Positions 35,538-44,935 of a stretch of DNA of 53,198 nt are shown one piece after another (the stretch's first letter is position 1; each line of letters opens with the position of its first letter). A program made the translations under genes and the position numbers. This DNA comes from Thermodesulfobacteriota bacterium (GTDB taxonomy: Bacteria; Desulfobacterota; DSM-4660; Desulfatiglandales; Desulfatiglandaceae). Under the pieces are notes generated by a model that was given only the letters and a program-made list of their open reading frames with translations, did no database searches and had not been told where the DNA came from. The stretch covers positions 1-53,198 of the forward strand of contig JAUPKI010000317.1 in assembly GCA_030837545.1 (NCBI GenBank). Direction: 5' to 3'.

Positions 35538-36908
35538 GTGAAAGTGCTTTTGATTCAGGCCTATCATGGAAGATATGAACCTGATGGAATTATTTTCCCG
35601 ATTGGATTGTGCTATATCGCCACTGCGTTGAAGGGACATGATGTTCAGATTATCGATTTAAATGCATATGACGATCCGTATGATGAACTAATGTCAAGGA
35701 TACTGACTTTCGAGCCTGATATTGCAGGTATTTCCCTAAGAAATATTGATACGACCCAAAAGCGGGATCCGTTCTTCTATTATCAGACACTGGAACCGAC
35801 AGTTCACATCATAAAGGAGAATCAAGTTTCGGCAAGGATTGTGATTGGGGGAAGCGGTTTTTCCATGTTTGCCCGGGAGATTATGACCAGGATCCCACAA
35901 ATAGATTTTGGTGTGTATCTTGAGGGTGAAGAGTCGACCCCTGAACTATTACAGAATCTAAGCAGACCTGAGACAGTAAAGGGGATCTTTGTCAGAAAGG
36001 CCGACGGGGTGGTGTTCACCGGCCATAGACCTCTTTTAGACGTGATAAGCCTTCCTGCACCCGAGAGGCATTTTCTCAATGTAAAGAGTTATGACCACCC
36101 GGTTTATACCAATATCGGTATCCAAACAAAACGCGGATGCCCCCTGATGTGTGCTTACTGTAGCTACCCTTTTCTTAATGGGCGGCAAATAAGGGCTAGG
36201 TCGGCCCGCCAGGTAGCCGACGAGATAGAATGCTTGAAGCGTGAATACAACATCAGGCGGTTTATGTTCATTGACAGTGTATTCAATGTTCCCAGTCAAC
36301 ATGCTGAGGATATCTGCAAGGAAATGATAAATAGACGTCTGGATGTGGAGTGGAGTGCGTATTTTAATATCCGAGGATTCTCAGAAGAACTCCTCAATCT
36401 GGCGATAGGAGCAGGCTGTAAGAACTTTTCCTTTTCCCCTGATGCTGTTACTGACAGATCGTTGAAGGCCTTGGGCAAAGGCATCACCGAACAGGATATT
36501 TCAACTGTAATAAGGATGCTCGTGAAAACAAAGGGCGTAAGAGTTGAGTTCCATGTCTTCTGCACGCCGCCCGGGCAAACATTTTTGGGGATACTGAAGA
36601 CTCTCTTTTTTTTCTTTAAAGTGAACGCACTTTTTCTGGGCAGAGCTGTCGTACACCTTGGTTGGATAAGGATAGAACCGGAGACTGGCATTTTTGAGAT
36701 CGCCAAATCCGAGGGACTCATATCAGAAAAAACCGATCTGCTTCCACATAATGAACAAGGTCTGAAGTCCCTCTTTTATAGCTGCCCAGGTACCAGACAC
36801 TATGGGGATTTTGTTTTTAATGTAATCTTGACACTGCAGGATATGCTTTTGCCCAGAGCAAAGACCTTTTTGAGAAGAAATCGTGGCAAAAAATGGATCC
36901 AAAAGTGA
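35538..36908 (+). CDS. B12-binding radical SAM protein
   Basis: A 456-residue protein starting at GTG with an aggagc upstream. Residues 1-150 form a cobalamin-binding-like Rossmann domain (PIGLCYIATAL, IVIGGSGFS, and YLEGEES) without an obvious DxHxxG. The radical SAM core carries C201, C205 and C208 in RGCPLMCAYC for the [4Fe-4S] cluster. The family performs methyl transfer, ring rearrangement or reductive chemistry on lipids and natural products (for example hopanoid and bacteriochlorophyll enzymes). The substrate is unknown; the surrounding genes suggest a lipid or glycan intermediate. Confidence 0.87.
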   Translation: MKVLLIQAYHGRYEPDGIIFPIGLCYIATALKGHDVQIIDLNAYDDPYDELMSRILTFEPDIAGISLRNIDTTQKRDPFFYYQTLEPTVHIIKENQVSARIVIGGSGFSMFAREIMTRIPQIDFGVYLEGEESTPELLQNLSRPETVKGIFVRKADGVVFTGHRPLLDVISLPAPERHFLNVKSYDHPVYTNIGIQTKRGCPLMCAYCSYPFLNGRQIRARSARQVADEIECLKREYNIRRFMFIDSVFNVPSQHAEDICKEMINRRLDVEWSAYFNIRGFSEELLNLAIGAGCKNFSFSPDAVTDRSLKALGKGITEQDISTVIRMLVKTKGVRVEFHVFCTPPGQTFLGILKTLFFFFKVNALFLGRAVVHLGWIRIEPETGIFEIAKSEGLISEKTDLLPHNEQGLKSLFYSCPGTRHYGDFVFNVILTLQDMLLPRAKTFLRRNRGKKWIQK

Positions 36909-36984
36909 TCGTTCAACCCGATTAAGGGACTCTCAGGGGATAGGTCCTGAATGTCTATTTTTTGGATTCGGATGTGAGTAAACG

Positions 36985-37938
36985 ATGAAGGTGCAGGACA
37001 ATATTCTCAAGGACGCGGGCAGGCTGGTTTTCTGGCATCCAATACGATGGCTGGCAAACCTATTGCCGTGCAGGACAGTTGGATTTATTGGAAAAATGAC
37101 AGGCCACCTCGATTATTATCTGTTCAAGGGAAGAGCAGAGAAAATTGGGATGAATTTGCGCCATGCCTTCGGAAATACTATGACAAACCGAAGAAGCCGT
37201 GACATTGTGAAGAAAATTCTTGCGAACCACTACACGCTGATTCTTGAATTTTTTAAGTACCCACAAATAGTTGAAAGGAATATTGCGTCAATAGTTAGTG
37301 TTGAAGGCTTGGAGAACCTCGACAATGCCCTGGCCCAGGGCAGAGGCGCCATCATTGGGCACTGCCATTTCGGTGCGAAACTCCTGCTGATCATCGTCTT
37401 GGGACTGAAAAAGTATTCGATCAATCAGATCGCCTATCACATGCCCAAGGAGGAATTGACTTACATTCGGGAAAAAGTTTCCTTAAAGCAAAGGCTGAAG
37501 ATAGAAAGGAGTTTTAAGGTCAACTATATCTATCTCAGCAAGGGATTAAGAAGGGCCTTCTCCTGCCTTGATGACAATGAAGTCCTAATGGTGGCCATAG
37601 ACGGCAAGGGGATTCTGACTGAAACATTCAGCGGTTCAGTCTGCGTCAATTTCCTTGGACAGAATGCCTATTTTGCCAGTGGGGTCGCCACTCTTTCGAG
37701 AAGGAAAAGGACGCCTATATTGCCGGCTGCGGTTTTCAGAAAAGATGATGGAACCTATAGGATGGTCATTTCCCCTCCAATAGAGATAGATTACGAAAAC
37801 GAGGGCAGGGCATTCGCAAGCGATGTTATTGAGAAGCTTATCGCTGTTTTTGAAGGGGATATCAGGCGTCACCCCGACCAGTGGGAATACTGGGAGGAGT
37901 TTGGCCCAGGAGAAATGGATGATGGGCAAGGGAGATAG
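36985..37938 (+). CDS. LpxL-like acyltransferase homologue lacking the HX4E glutamate
   Basis: A 317-residue member of the lauroyl/myristoyl acyltransferase (LpxL/HtrB) family. It has an N-terminal membrane-proximal region, the GAIIGHCHFGAKLL block, PAAVFRKDDGTYR and a C-terminal HPDQWEYWEEF. In active LpxL the block reads HFGNWE; here H128 is kept but the Glu five residues later is Leu (L133). It may have lost acyl transfer or use another acid. A second homologue at 42295 has the same change. It overlaps the following flavoprotein gene by 20 bp. Confidence 0.82.
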   Translation: MKVQDNILKDAGRLVFWHPIRWLANLLPCRTVGFIGKMTGHLDYYLFKGRAEKIGMNLRHAFGNTMTNRRSRDIVKKILANHYTLILEFFKYPQIVERNIASIVSVEGLENLDNALAQGRGAIIGHCHFGAKLLLIIVLGLKKYSINQIAYHMPKEELTYIREKVSLKQRLKIERSFKVNYIYLSKGLRRAFSCLDDNEVLMVAIDGKGILTETFSGSVCVNFLGQNAYFASGVATLSRRKRTPILPAAVFRKDDGTYRMVISPPIEIDYENEGRAFASDVIEKLIAVFEGDIRRHPDQWEYWEEFGPGEMDDGQGR

Positions 37939-39376
37939 AAAGGTCATTATTATTGGCGCCGGGCTCACTGGTCTGAGAATTGGTCAGATTCTCGCATCTG
38001 CGGGCATGCAGATTGAGTTGATCGAAACTCAACCGACCGTGGGCGGGATGTTGCAGACAGTCGAAAGATCATACATGGGCGATTGCTACATGTTTGATCT
38101 GGGGCCGCATCTTTTTTTTGAGGAATATGCGTCTGTCTATGAGTCACTGTTGGGAAACGGGAGCGACGACCAACTGACTGTTGTGAAAGGGCACTTCGTT
38201 ATCAAGGTAGGGGATGAGACCCTTCTTTATCCTCTAAAGATGATGAACATGTTAGCCCGGCTCCCCTTGTCTCTTACGCAACGAATTATCTGGGACCTGG
38301 CCAGGTCAAGACTCACGCGCAAGAAAGACGGCGGCATGTCCTCGGTGAGGGAGTGGATGACCCAGAGGTTCGGCGACACGCTTTTTGATAACTTCTTTGC
38401 CCCCTATATTGAGAAATGTACAGGGCTGTCCCCAGAAAGGGTATCTCACAAATGGGCAACAGAAAGGACAACCGTAACAGGCGAAAGTCTTGCCCAGACA
38501 TTGATGAAGATAATGACTGAAGCCTTCAAAGGAAGGAAAAGTCATAATTTGGCGTCCTCTGAACAGATGGCAGCCTATTACCCCAATCACGGTGCAGGCC
38601 GGATTCCTTTGGCGATGGCGGCAGATATCGAAAGGCATGGGGGTAAAATCAGCCTTAATACGAGGCTTTCAAACCTGTGTCTTGAGAACTCCATGGTAAA
38701 GAGTCTCATTTTAACAGAGAGCGGGAACAGGCGGAAGATAATTCATGGTGATATTTTTGTTTCAACAATATCGTTACCCAGTCTAATTCGTCTCTTTTCC
38801 GCTGGGGTCCCAGCTCCGATCTCTGCCGCCTCAAAACGATTGGCATTCAGACAACTGCTTCTTGTCAATATTATTGTCGATCAGGCTAACATATTGGATC
38901 ATTTGGAGCTTTTTTATCCGGATAAGAGATTTCCCTTTAAACGCATATATGAACCTAAAAGAATGAGTCCTAAGATGGCGCCCGAAATGCGCAGCTCGCT
39001 TGTCCTTGAAATTTGCTGTTCAGACAGGGAGGCTGAGGATTTTCAGCTTCAGAAGCGTCTTATCGACAGATCTATTGCAATGCTTGAGAATGAGGGGATT
39101 CTCAAGAGGGAAGATGTCCTCGACTGCTTCACGATCAGTCTCCCTAATGCCTATCCCATATACGGATTAGGGTTTGAGCAGGTTATTGCTGCTATAGAGC
39201 AATTCCTCGCAACCGTCGCGAATCTCATAACATGTGGTCGTCAAGGCCTTTTTGAGTACCATGCCATGACAAACGAAAGCATGGAGATAGCAGAAAACGT
39301 TGCAGACCTGATCTTGTCCGGCAAAAGCAAGGCCGATGTAAATGCGCAAGGTAAGTGGAGCAAATATTTTTACTGA
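37919..39376 (+). CDS. Protoporphyrinogen-oxidase-like FAD oxidoreductase
   Basis: A 485-residue amine-oxidase/PPO-superfamily flavoprotein. I start it at ATG 37919 with AGGAG 6 bp upstream, inside the end of the acyltransferase gene. The FAD motif is IIIGAGLTGLRIG near residues 9-21, followed by GGMLQTVE and the acidic FDLGPHLF loop. The end has LPNAYPIYGLGFEQ and TCGRQGLFEYHAMTNE, typical of PPO-like proteins found in polysaccharide clusters, where they act as dehydrogenases or sugar/lipid oxidoreductases. It is unlikely to make haem. The substrate is unknown. Confidence 0.82.
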   Translation: MMGKGDRKVIIIGAGLTGLRIGQILASAGMQIELIETQPTVGGMLQTVERSYMGDCYMFDLGPHLFFEEYASVYESLLGNGSDDQLTVVKGHFVIKVGDETLLYPLKMMNMLARLPLSLTQRIIWDLARSRLTRKKDGGMSSVREWMTQRFGDTLFDNFFAPYIEKCTGLSPERVSHKWATERTTVTGESLAQTLMKIMTEAFKGRKSHNLASSEQMAAYYPNHGAGRIPLAMAADIERHGGKISLNTRLSNLCLENSMVKSLILTESGNRRKIIHGDIFVSTISLPSLIRLFSAGVPAPISAASKRLAFRQLLLVNIIVDQANILDHLELFYPDKRFPFKRIYEPKRMSPKMAPEMRSSLVLEICCSDREAEDFQLQKRLIDRSIAMLENEGILKREDVLDCFTISLPNAYPIYGLGFEQVIAAIEQFLATVANLITCGRQGLFEYHAMTNESMEIAENVADLILSGKSKADVNAQGKWSKYFY

Positions 39377-39455
39377 TTGAAGATCAATACGTTAGGATCG
39401 GCCATGATCGTTTTATGTGCGATCTTTATCATGGGGAAAAAAGGGGATCAGGCAA

Positions 39456-40535
39456 ATGAGCAGATACAGAAGGTCGCTGGGATGGGCATTCCGACAAGGT
39501 ATTAACCATATCGCTCAGGGGATATCGTGTCGCTATGACGTACCCTGGTGCAGGCCGGCCAAAATAATTTTTTGTCTGACACTCCGGTGTAATCTGAGAT
39601 GCAAAATGTGCGGCATCTGGAAAAGCCCGAAAACAACAGAACTATCTCTTGAAGAGTGGAAGAGCGTTATTATCAAGCTCAAGGAATGGTTAGGTCCTTT
39701 TCGAGTGCAGCTTGCCGGTGGAGAGATCTTCATTAGAGATGATATTTTTGATCTGATCACATTCGCGGCAGAGAACAATGTGTTGGCAGGAGTTGTTTCT
39801 AACGGAACAATGCTTGAAGGGGAAAAGGCTGAAAGGCTGATAGATACCGGTCTCGGATATTTCGATGTCTCCTTGGATGGAATCAATCCCGAGACCCACG
39901 ACTACATCAGAGGGACTAAGGGTGTCCATGAAAAGGCGCTTTCTGTTATCAGGCGTGTCAATGAATTGAGAAAGAGGAAAGGCAGCAATCTTGTCATGTA
40001 TGCCCCCGTCATTGTCTGCGGCTACAATATGAATGAGCTAATCGCCCTGGTCCACTTTGTTGAAAATGAAGGCCTGGATGCCGTCATGTTCAATCCGCTG
40101 GGTCCTGCCTGCGACGCTGATACAAGATGGTGGGAAAAAAGTGACCTCTGGCCAAAAAAGGCCGATCTGGATAAACTGAACCGTATTATAGATCGGCTCA
40201 TCTCCATGAAAATGGAGGGGGCAAGAATAATCAATTCTGTTGATCAGCTACATGCGATGAAAGCCTACTTTGTGGATCCATCGTTAAGGAGCGCCGATAA
40301 CTGCATGGTTGGGATGACCAATTTTCTGCTGTCGGCTGACGGGAATATCCACCTTTGTTTCAAGATGCCGCCTATCGGAAACCATGCAGACACATTCGCT
40401 GAAGTATGGGCCTTAAAAAGGGCGCAGGAAGTTCGAATGCGAATAAAGGGGTGCACGTACGAATGCTCTCCTGGAAATCTGCCCTACAGAAGGAATTTGG
40501 CTCAGGAAATAAGGCGCTATCTAAGCTTTAAATAG
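39456..40535 (+). CDS. Radical SAM protein with SPASM-like C-terminus
   Basis: A 359-residue radical SAM enzyme, started at ATG 39456 (cagg 3 bp upstream; a GTG 13 codons earlier is less likely). The cluster motif is TLRCNLRCKMC with C45, C49 and C52. Further core motifs are QLAGGEIFIRDD, VVSNGTML and DVSLDGINPETHDYIRG. The C-terminal region has NCMVGMTNF, DGNIHLCFKMPPIGN and KGCTYEC, an arrangement like a partial SPASM/twitch auxiliary-cluster domain. Such enzymes act on peptides, sugars (dehydrogenases) or alcohols. Here a sugar or lipid head group is likeliest, by context only. Confidence 0.85.
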   Translation: MSRYRRSLGWAFRQGINHIAQGISCRYDVPWCRPAKIIFCLTLRCNLRCKMCGIWKSPKTTELSLEEWKSVIIKLKEWLGPFRVQLAGGEIFIRDDIFDLITFAAENNVLAGVVSNGTMLEGEKAERLIDTGLGYFDVSLDGINPETHDYIRGTKGVHEKALSVIRRVNELRKRKGSNLVMYAPVIVCGYNMNELIALVHFVENEGLDAVMFNPLGPACDADTRWWEKSDLWPKKADLDKLNRIIDRLISMKMEGARIINSVDQLHAMKAYFVDPSLRSADNCMVGMTNFLLSADGNIHLCFKMPPIGNHADTFAEVWALKRAQEVRMRIKGCTYECSPGNLPYRRNLAQEIRRYLSFK

Positions 40536-40651
40536 ACCATGATAAGGCAGGGTGTCCACGGTTGTTTCGGCTGGAAACGAACAACCAACTTGCGATGATG
40601 CTGAGGAAAATGTATTTTGCATGTTAATCAACAACACCGTCCGGGAAAACA

Positions 40652-42082
40652 ATGATCGGGATATTCAGGATCGCCAAGAATTCTTCACTGGTTTTGATCG
40701 CCAGAGCCACAGATGTGCTATCGAGTATCCTTATTGCGGGAATCTTGGCTCGCTATCTGGGCGTCGGAGACTATGGCAACTACTTGTTTATTATGGGTTT
40801 AGTCTTGACGACAACCGCGTTAGCGCATATGGGCCTGCCCCAGATTCTTGTGAGAGAGATGTCGCAGGATATAGGCGCTATGCCAAAATTTATCCGGTGT
40901 GGCCTTGTAATAACAGGAGCATCCCTTGTTTTAACAACCTTGCTTATTTTCTCAATTGGGGCTTTTTCAAGTTGGAATTATCAGATGTTTTTTGCTGTTT
41001 CCGCTGCTTTGCTGTCAGAATCCATGGTTCTCATTTCCGGACCTTTCATATCTGCATTTATCTCGATTGAAAGAATGGAGTACGATGCACTTGTGACAGT
41101 AACCAACCGTTTGGTTCTGATCGGTTTGCTGATGGGATTCGTTTCCCGAGATTTGGGGTTTATATCCATTTTTTTAGCCATGGCGATCGCAAATTTTTTA
41201 AGATTATCAGCGATTCTGTTTATCTCAAAACGCTTAAATATCTTACCTGCACGCCATATGACCCGTGCTGACCTTACCTACCTTCTGAGGGAGACTCTTC
41301 CTGTCGGGGTTTCTTTCATACTGACACAACTTTATTTGTACACAAATCTATTTCTTCTGAAAATTCTCCGCGACCCGGAGGAGGTCGCCTTGTTTCAGGC
41401 GCCGTTCAGCATCATATTAAAATTGCAGATCCTTCCTGTCATTTTGATCGTAGCCTTTGCACCCGTCATGGCCCGCCTTGCAACTGCTGATGACGCTTAT
41501 AAAGATCTGAGAGCGATTTATCTCTGGCTCATTAAACACCTTTTCATCGTCTGCCTACCCTTGGCAGCACTTGGGGTATTTTTGGCAAAAGATATAGTTC
41601 TCCTCATATTCGGCGCCGATTTCTTAGCAGCGAGCCTATCTTTTCAGATATTGATCTGGATTGTCGGATTCTATTTTCTAAATATCTTTTCGGATAAAAT
41701 ACTTCAGGTCATTTTCAAACAACGCCTTTTGATTATAAGCAGTGGGATCACTTTCTCCGTGAATGTCCTTTTGTCTTTCATCTTTATCAGCGGATATGGA
41801 TATGTTGGCGGGAGCATCGCCACTCTGATATCCACAGCCATTCTTTTTCTCACCAATTTCTTTTTTGTGGCTAAGTATCTCAAAAACATGTCACTGTCTT
41901 TTATGGTTAAGCCACTGGCAGCTTTTGTGTCTGTCACAACGGCCTTTTATGCAGCTCGTGATCTAAACATGGCGATTCTCTTCCCGGCCGGGATCATGAC
42001 ATATTTTCTGATGCTTTTAATGCTGAAGACCTTTTCAAGATCGGAGCTTTCTCTCTTTCTCACAGCAGTGAATAGAGAATGA
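40652..42082 (+). CDS. Wzx-type lipid-linked oligosaccharide flippase
   Basis: A 476-residue membrane protein of the MOP/polysaccharide_synt family with about twelve to fourteen helices. The N-terminal FRIAKNSSLVLIARATDVL and ARYLGVGDYGNYLF segments are typical of Wzx proteins. It would move undecaprenyl-linked repeat units across the inner membrane for the Wzy protein. A likely terminator follows within 3 bp of the stop. ATG 40652 gives a good alignment start with gggaaaaca upstream. Confidence 0.88.
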   Translation: MIGIFRIAKNSSLVLIARATDVLSSILIAGILARYLGVGDYGNYLFIMGLVLTTTALAHMGLPQILVREMSQDIGAMPKFIRCGLVITGASLVLTTLLIFSIGAFSSWNYQMFFAVSAALLSESMVLISGPFISAFISIERMEYDALVTVTNRLVLIGLLMGFVSRDLGFISIFLAMAIANFLRLSAILFISKRLNILPARHMTRADLTYLLRETLPVGVSFILTQLYLYTNLFLLKILRDPEEVALFQAPFSIILKLQILPVILIVAFAPVMARLATADDAYKDLRAIYLWLIKHLFIVCLPLAALGVFLAKDIVLLIFGADFLAASLSFQILIWIVGFYFLNIFSDKILQVIFKQRLLIISSGITFSVNVLLSFIFISGYGYVGGSIATLISTAILFLTNFFFVAKYLKNMSLSFMVKPLAAFVSVTTAFYAARDLNMAILFPAGIMTYFLMLLMLKTFSRSELSLFLTAVNRE

Positions 42083-42084
42083 AA

Positions 42085-42117
42085 GGCAATATCTATTTCT
42101 GAAATTGCCCTTTTTCC
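42085..42117 (+). terminator. Rho-independent terminator after wzx
   Basis: The stem ggcaat (42085-42090) pairs with attgcc (42104-42109), loop 13 nt, followed directly by ctttttcc. It would end the transcript that begins upstream of the sugar transferase or a later internal promoter. Confidence 0.6.
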
Positions 42118-42294
42118 TATACGCTGTTGCATAACTGGAATAATCGTGACACTTATTCGCTCCAGCCTAAATTACGTCGAGAATGAACAGCCGGCATATC
42201 TTTGATTTAGGATGCGCCGGGCCCAGTATTCGCCTATAGATTCTTTAGAGTTTTTTGGTTCTTCCATCAATTTGCCAACAATTGAATACAGGGT

Positions 42295-43290
42295 ATGAAT
42301 TCAGTTGAGTCATTTGTGGATATTAATGAGGTGAACGTGTCGAGCCGCTTCAATGTTTTTGTGAAAAATGCGAGCCTCTGGCTGAGCATGTTTCCTCTCG
42401 GCTGGTTCTTTAGAAAATTTCCGATCACCTTTTCCTACCGGGTCGCCGGACTCATTTCGCGGCTAGCCTATTTGATAGCAGGAAAACGGCGCAGAATTCT
42501 TAAAGAAGAGGCGGGTAAGCTTTTTGGATCTATATTCTCTGAAGCAGAGATTGAAAGCATTATCAAAAGAACTTTTGCGATCTACCTGAAAAGGCAGGTT
42601 GAGAATATCGCCTTTGATCGAATGACGCAGAAACATCTGGACCGAATAATTTCAGTTGAAGGCTGGAATAATTTCAGCAACGTTGAAAGGAAGAAGAAAG
42701 GCGTTATCATCCTCCTGGCACATTTTGGGTCTTTCCTCTTGCCCCTGCCTTTTTTAGCCTATAGGGGCTACCGCGTCTACCAAATCGCCGGGAAACCTCT
42801 TATAGATGACCAAGGATTTGTCATGAGGAAGATATTTGAGGCAAGAAAGAAGCAGACAGACAAGATGCCCTTTCGTTTTCTTCTCACTGACAAATATTTA
42901 GGCCCCGTGGTCAGGGCACTAAAAAGAGGTGGCGTTGTGGTTATTGCGTTTGATGGGAGAACCGGCACTGAAATGATACCGATGCGGTTGCTTAATCGTA
43001 CGGCCCAGTTTTCTCCGGGGCCGTTTAAGTTGGCATATAAGAGCGGCGCCACCCTTTTGCCTACATTTGTGGTTAGAGGCAGCGACAATAAGCATAGAAT
43101 GGTTTTTGAGCCCCCAATCCAATTCGACATGCGCAATCACGATGAAGATGCCCTTATGTCGAGTATGAACAGATTTTTGAGAATATTCGAGAATTATTTA
43201 CTGAAATATCCATGCCACTTTGCCATGACTCTTTTTACTTTAAAGAAAGAGGCCTCTGAGGGTCTCAATCCATCATTGTTTATTGACTGA
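42295..43290 (+). CDS. Second LpxL-like acyltransferase homologue lacking the HX4E glutamate
   Basis: A 331-residue LpxL/HtrB-family protein, clearly related to the one at 36985 but divergent. The acyltransferase block is VIILLAHFGSFLLPL: H143 is present and the expected Glu at +5 is Leu (L148). Later motifs (VIAFDGRTGTEM, FSPGPFKLAYKSGATLLP) fit the family; the last has the usual place of the substrate pocket. The C-terminal PxxW is replaced by KYPCHFAMTLF, so two hallmarks are altered. It begins a new group after the terminator at 42085 and runs into a radical SAM gene. Confidence 0.8.
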   Translation: MNSVESFVDINEVNVSSRFNVFVKNASLWLSMFPLGWFFRKFPITFSYRVAGLISRLAYLIAGKRRRILKEEAGKLFGSIFSEAEIESIIKRTFAIYLKRQVENIAFDRMTQKHLDRIISVEGWNNFSNVERKKKGVIILLAHFGSFLLPLPFLAYRGYRVYQIAGKPLIDDQGFVMRKIFEARKKQTDKMPFRFLLTDKYLGPVVRALKRGGVVVIAFDGRTGTEMIPMRLLNRTAQFSPGPFKLAYKSGATLLPTFVVRGSDNKHRMVFEPPIQFDMRNHDEDALMSSMNRFLRIFENYLLKYPCHFAMTLFTLKKEASEGLNPSLFID

Positions 43291-43318
43291 ATCGCTGCAA
43301 TCAGGGGCTACTAAATCG

Positions 43319-44812
43319 ATGCAGATCACTTTGATATCACCATATCCTGATATAACTAATTTTGGCCTCAGAACAATTTCTGCCTATCTAAAGGCATCTG
43401 GGCACACAACAAGGTTAATTTTTCTTCCAGATCCCTACGGAGACGATGTCGTTCCGGATGTTTTGAGGTATGACGATCGGACTTTGGATGGCATTATTCC
43501 TCTTTGTGCCGATTCTGATTTAGTGGGCATAAGCGTTATGACCAACTATTTCGAAGGCGCTATTCAAATCACTCAAAAGATAAAGAGCAGACTCAATAAA
43601 AGGATTATCTGGGGCGGGATACATCCTACGGTTTGCCCTGAAGAGTGCCTTGAACACGCTGATATGGTCTGCATTGGCGAGGGGGAAGAGTCAATCAGGA
43701 ACCTCGTTGAGAGAATGTCTGATGAAAGAGAGTACGCTGCTATCAAGGGAATTTGGTTAAAGAAAGACGGGTCAATTGTCCGAAATCCCATAGAGGAATT
43801 GCGACAGGATTTGGACGGATTGCCATATCCGGATTACGATACAGACCATCATTACATCATGTTTGAAGACCGTATTGAGAAAATGACAGTACAGCATTTG
43901 GAGATGTTGCTACGTAGAGGGACTGTGTCCCATTATCTCAATATGACCGGATACCAAACCCTGGCCGGAAGGGGTTGCCCTCACAGATGTTCATATTGCT
44001 GCAACCATACGCTAAGAAATTTTTATCCAGGGCAGAGATATGTTAGGTGGAGGAGCGTTAAGCATTTTGTCGGGGAGCTTGGCTGGGTCAGGGAACACCT
44101 GCCATTCGTTGATTATGTATGGATATCCGATGACACATTCCTTGGCCAAAGCTCAAAGAAGATCCAAGAGTTTTGTGAACAATACAAGGACAAAATCGGC
44201 CTGCCGTTTTTCTGTCTTGCAAGCCCCTTGACGATATCTGAGGAAAAATTGGATCTCCTGGCGGATGCAGGACTCTTTTTTGTTCAGATGGGCATTGAGT
44301 CAGGAAGCAGGAAGACTCAAAAAAGATTTGATAGGGCGAGGATGTCCAATGAAAGAATTCTGGCAGCAGCAGCTATGCTTAACAAATATAAGGCCAAAAT
44401 GATTCCACCCCAATATGATTTCATTGTTGATGTCCCTGGTGAAACGGTGGAGGATAAGCTTGAAAGCATAAGATTGATAGCCAAGCTTCCGAGGCCCTAT
44501 CGACTTCAGATCTTTTCGTTGGTCCTCTTCCCAGGTACAACGTTGTATCGTATCGCGAAAGACAATGGGTTCATTCTGGATGACAGAAATGAGATCTATA
44601 ACCGAAGCTGGAATGACAGGAAGATCAACTACATAAATCTACTGTTCTTGTTGGCGAAATCAGGCAGGATGCCGGGCTGGTTTTTGCGTAGATTGGCGGA
44701 CCGTTACCTGGTAAAGGTTTTCAACACCAAGTTGGCCAATAAGCTCCTCGTAAGACTCATGCCGGCTTTCAAGAAAGGCTTGTCGGTCGTAAAACAACAT
44801 TTCTGCATGTAA
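43319..44812 (+). CDS. B12-binding radical SAM protein
   Basis: A 497-residue protein from ATG 43319 (aggggc about 11 bp upstream; the frame is open 12 codons earlier, overlapping the acyltransferase gene). The N-terminal domain resembles a B12-binding fold (TISAYLKASGHTTRLIF, IIWGGIHPTVCPEE, CIGEGEES). The radical SAM cluster is RGCPHRCSYC with C220, C224 and C227. FVQMGIESGSRKTQKRF and VDVPGETVEDKLESI are typical of the class that includes HpnJ/BchE-like proteins. The substrate is unknown. It is one of three B12-type members in this locus. Confidence 0.87.
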   Translation: MQITLISPYPDITNFGLRTISAYLKASGHTTRLIFLPDPYGDDVVPDVLRYDDRTLDGIIPLCADSDLVGISVMTNYFEGAIQITQKIKSRLNKRIIWGGIHPTVCPEECLEHADMVCIGEGEESIRNLVERMSDEREYAAIKGIWLKKDGSIVRNPIEELRQDLDGLPYPDYDTDHHYIMFEDRIEKMTVQHLEMLLRRGTVSHYLNMTGYQTLAGRGCPHRCSYCCNHTLRNFYPGQRYVRWRSVKHFVGELGWVREHLPFVDYVWISDDTFLGQSSKKIQEFCEQYKDKIGLPFFCLASPLTISEEKLDLLADAGLFFVQMGIESGSRKTQKRFDRARMSNERILAAAAMLNKYKAKMIPPQYDFIVDVPGETVEDKLESIRLIAKLPRPYRLQIFSLVLFPGTTLYRIAKDNGFILDDRNEIYNRSWNDRKINYINLLFLLAKSGRMPGWFLRRLADRYLVKVFNTKLANKLLVRLMPAFKKGLSVVKQHFCM

Positions 44813-44935
44813 CGGGTTGTTCCAGCATCAGGGTTTGATCTCCATAGAAGTTACATTTTATTAATCTCAATTGAAAACTGACTTGGCCTCTCGGCTTTTT
44901 CTTTGGAATTTAAGCCGTTGTTTTGAAGAGCAGTC

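Noticed and set aside
36930-36965. Terminator after the first radical SAM gene
   Set aside because: A T-run is present (tattttttgg) but the preceding complementarity is only about 4 bp.
42230-42300. Promoter ttgcca-16-tatgaa before the second acyltransferase homologue
   Set aside because: The putative -10 box contains the ATG of the gene, so transcription would start inside the coding sequence.
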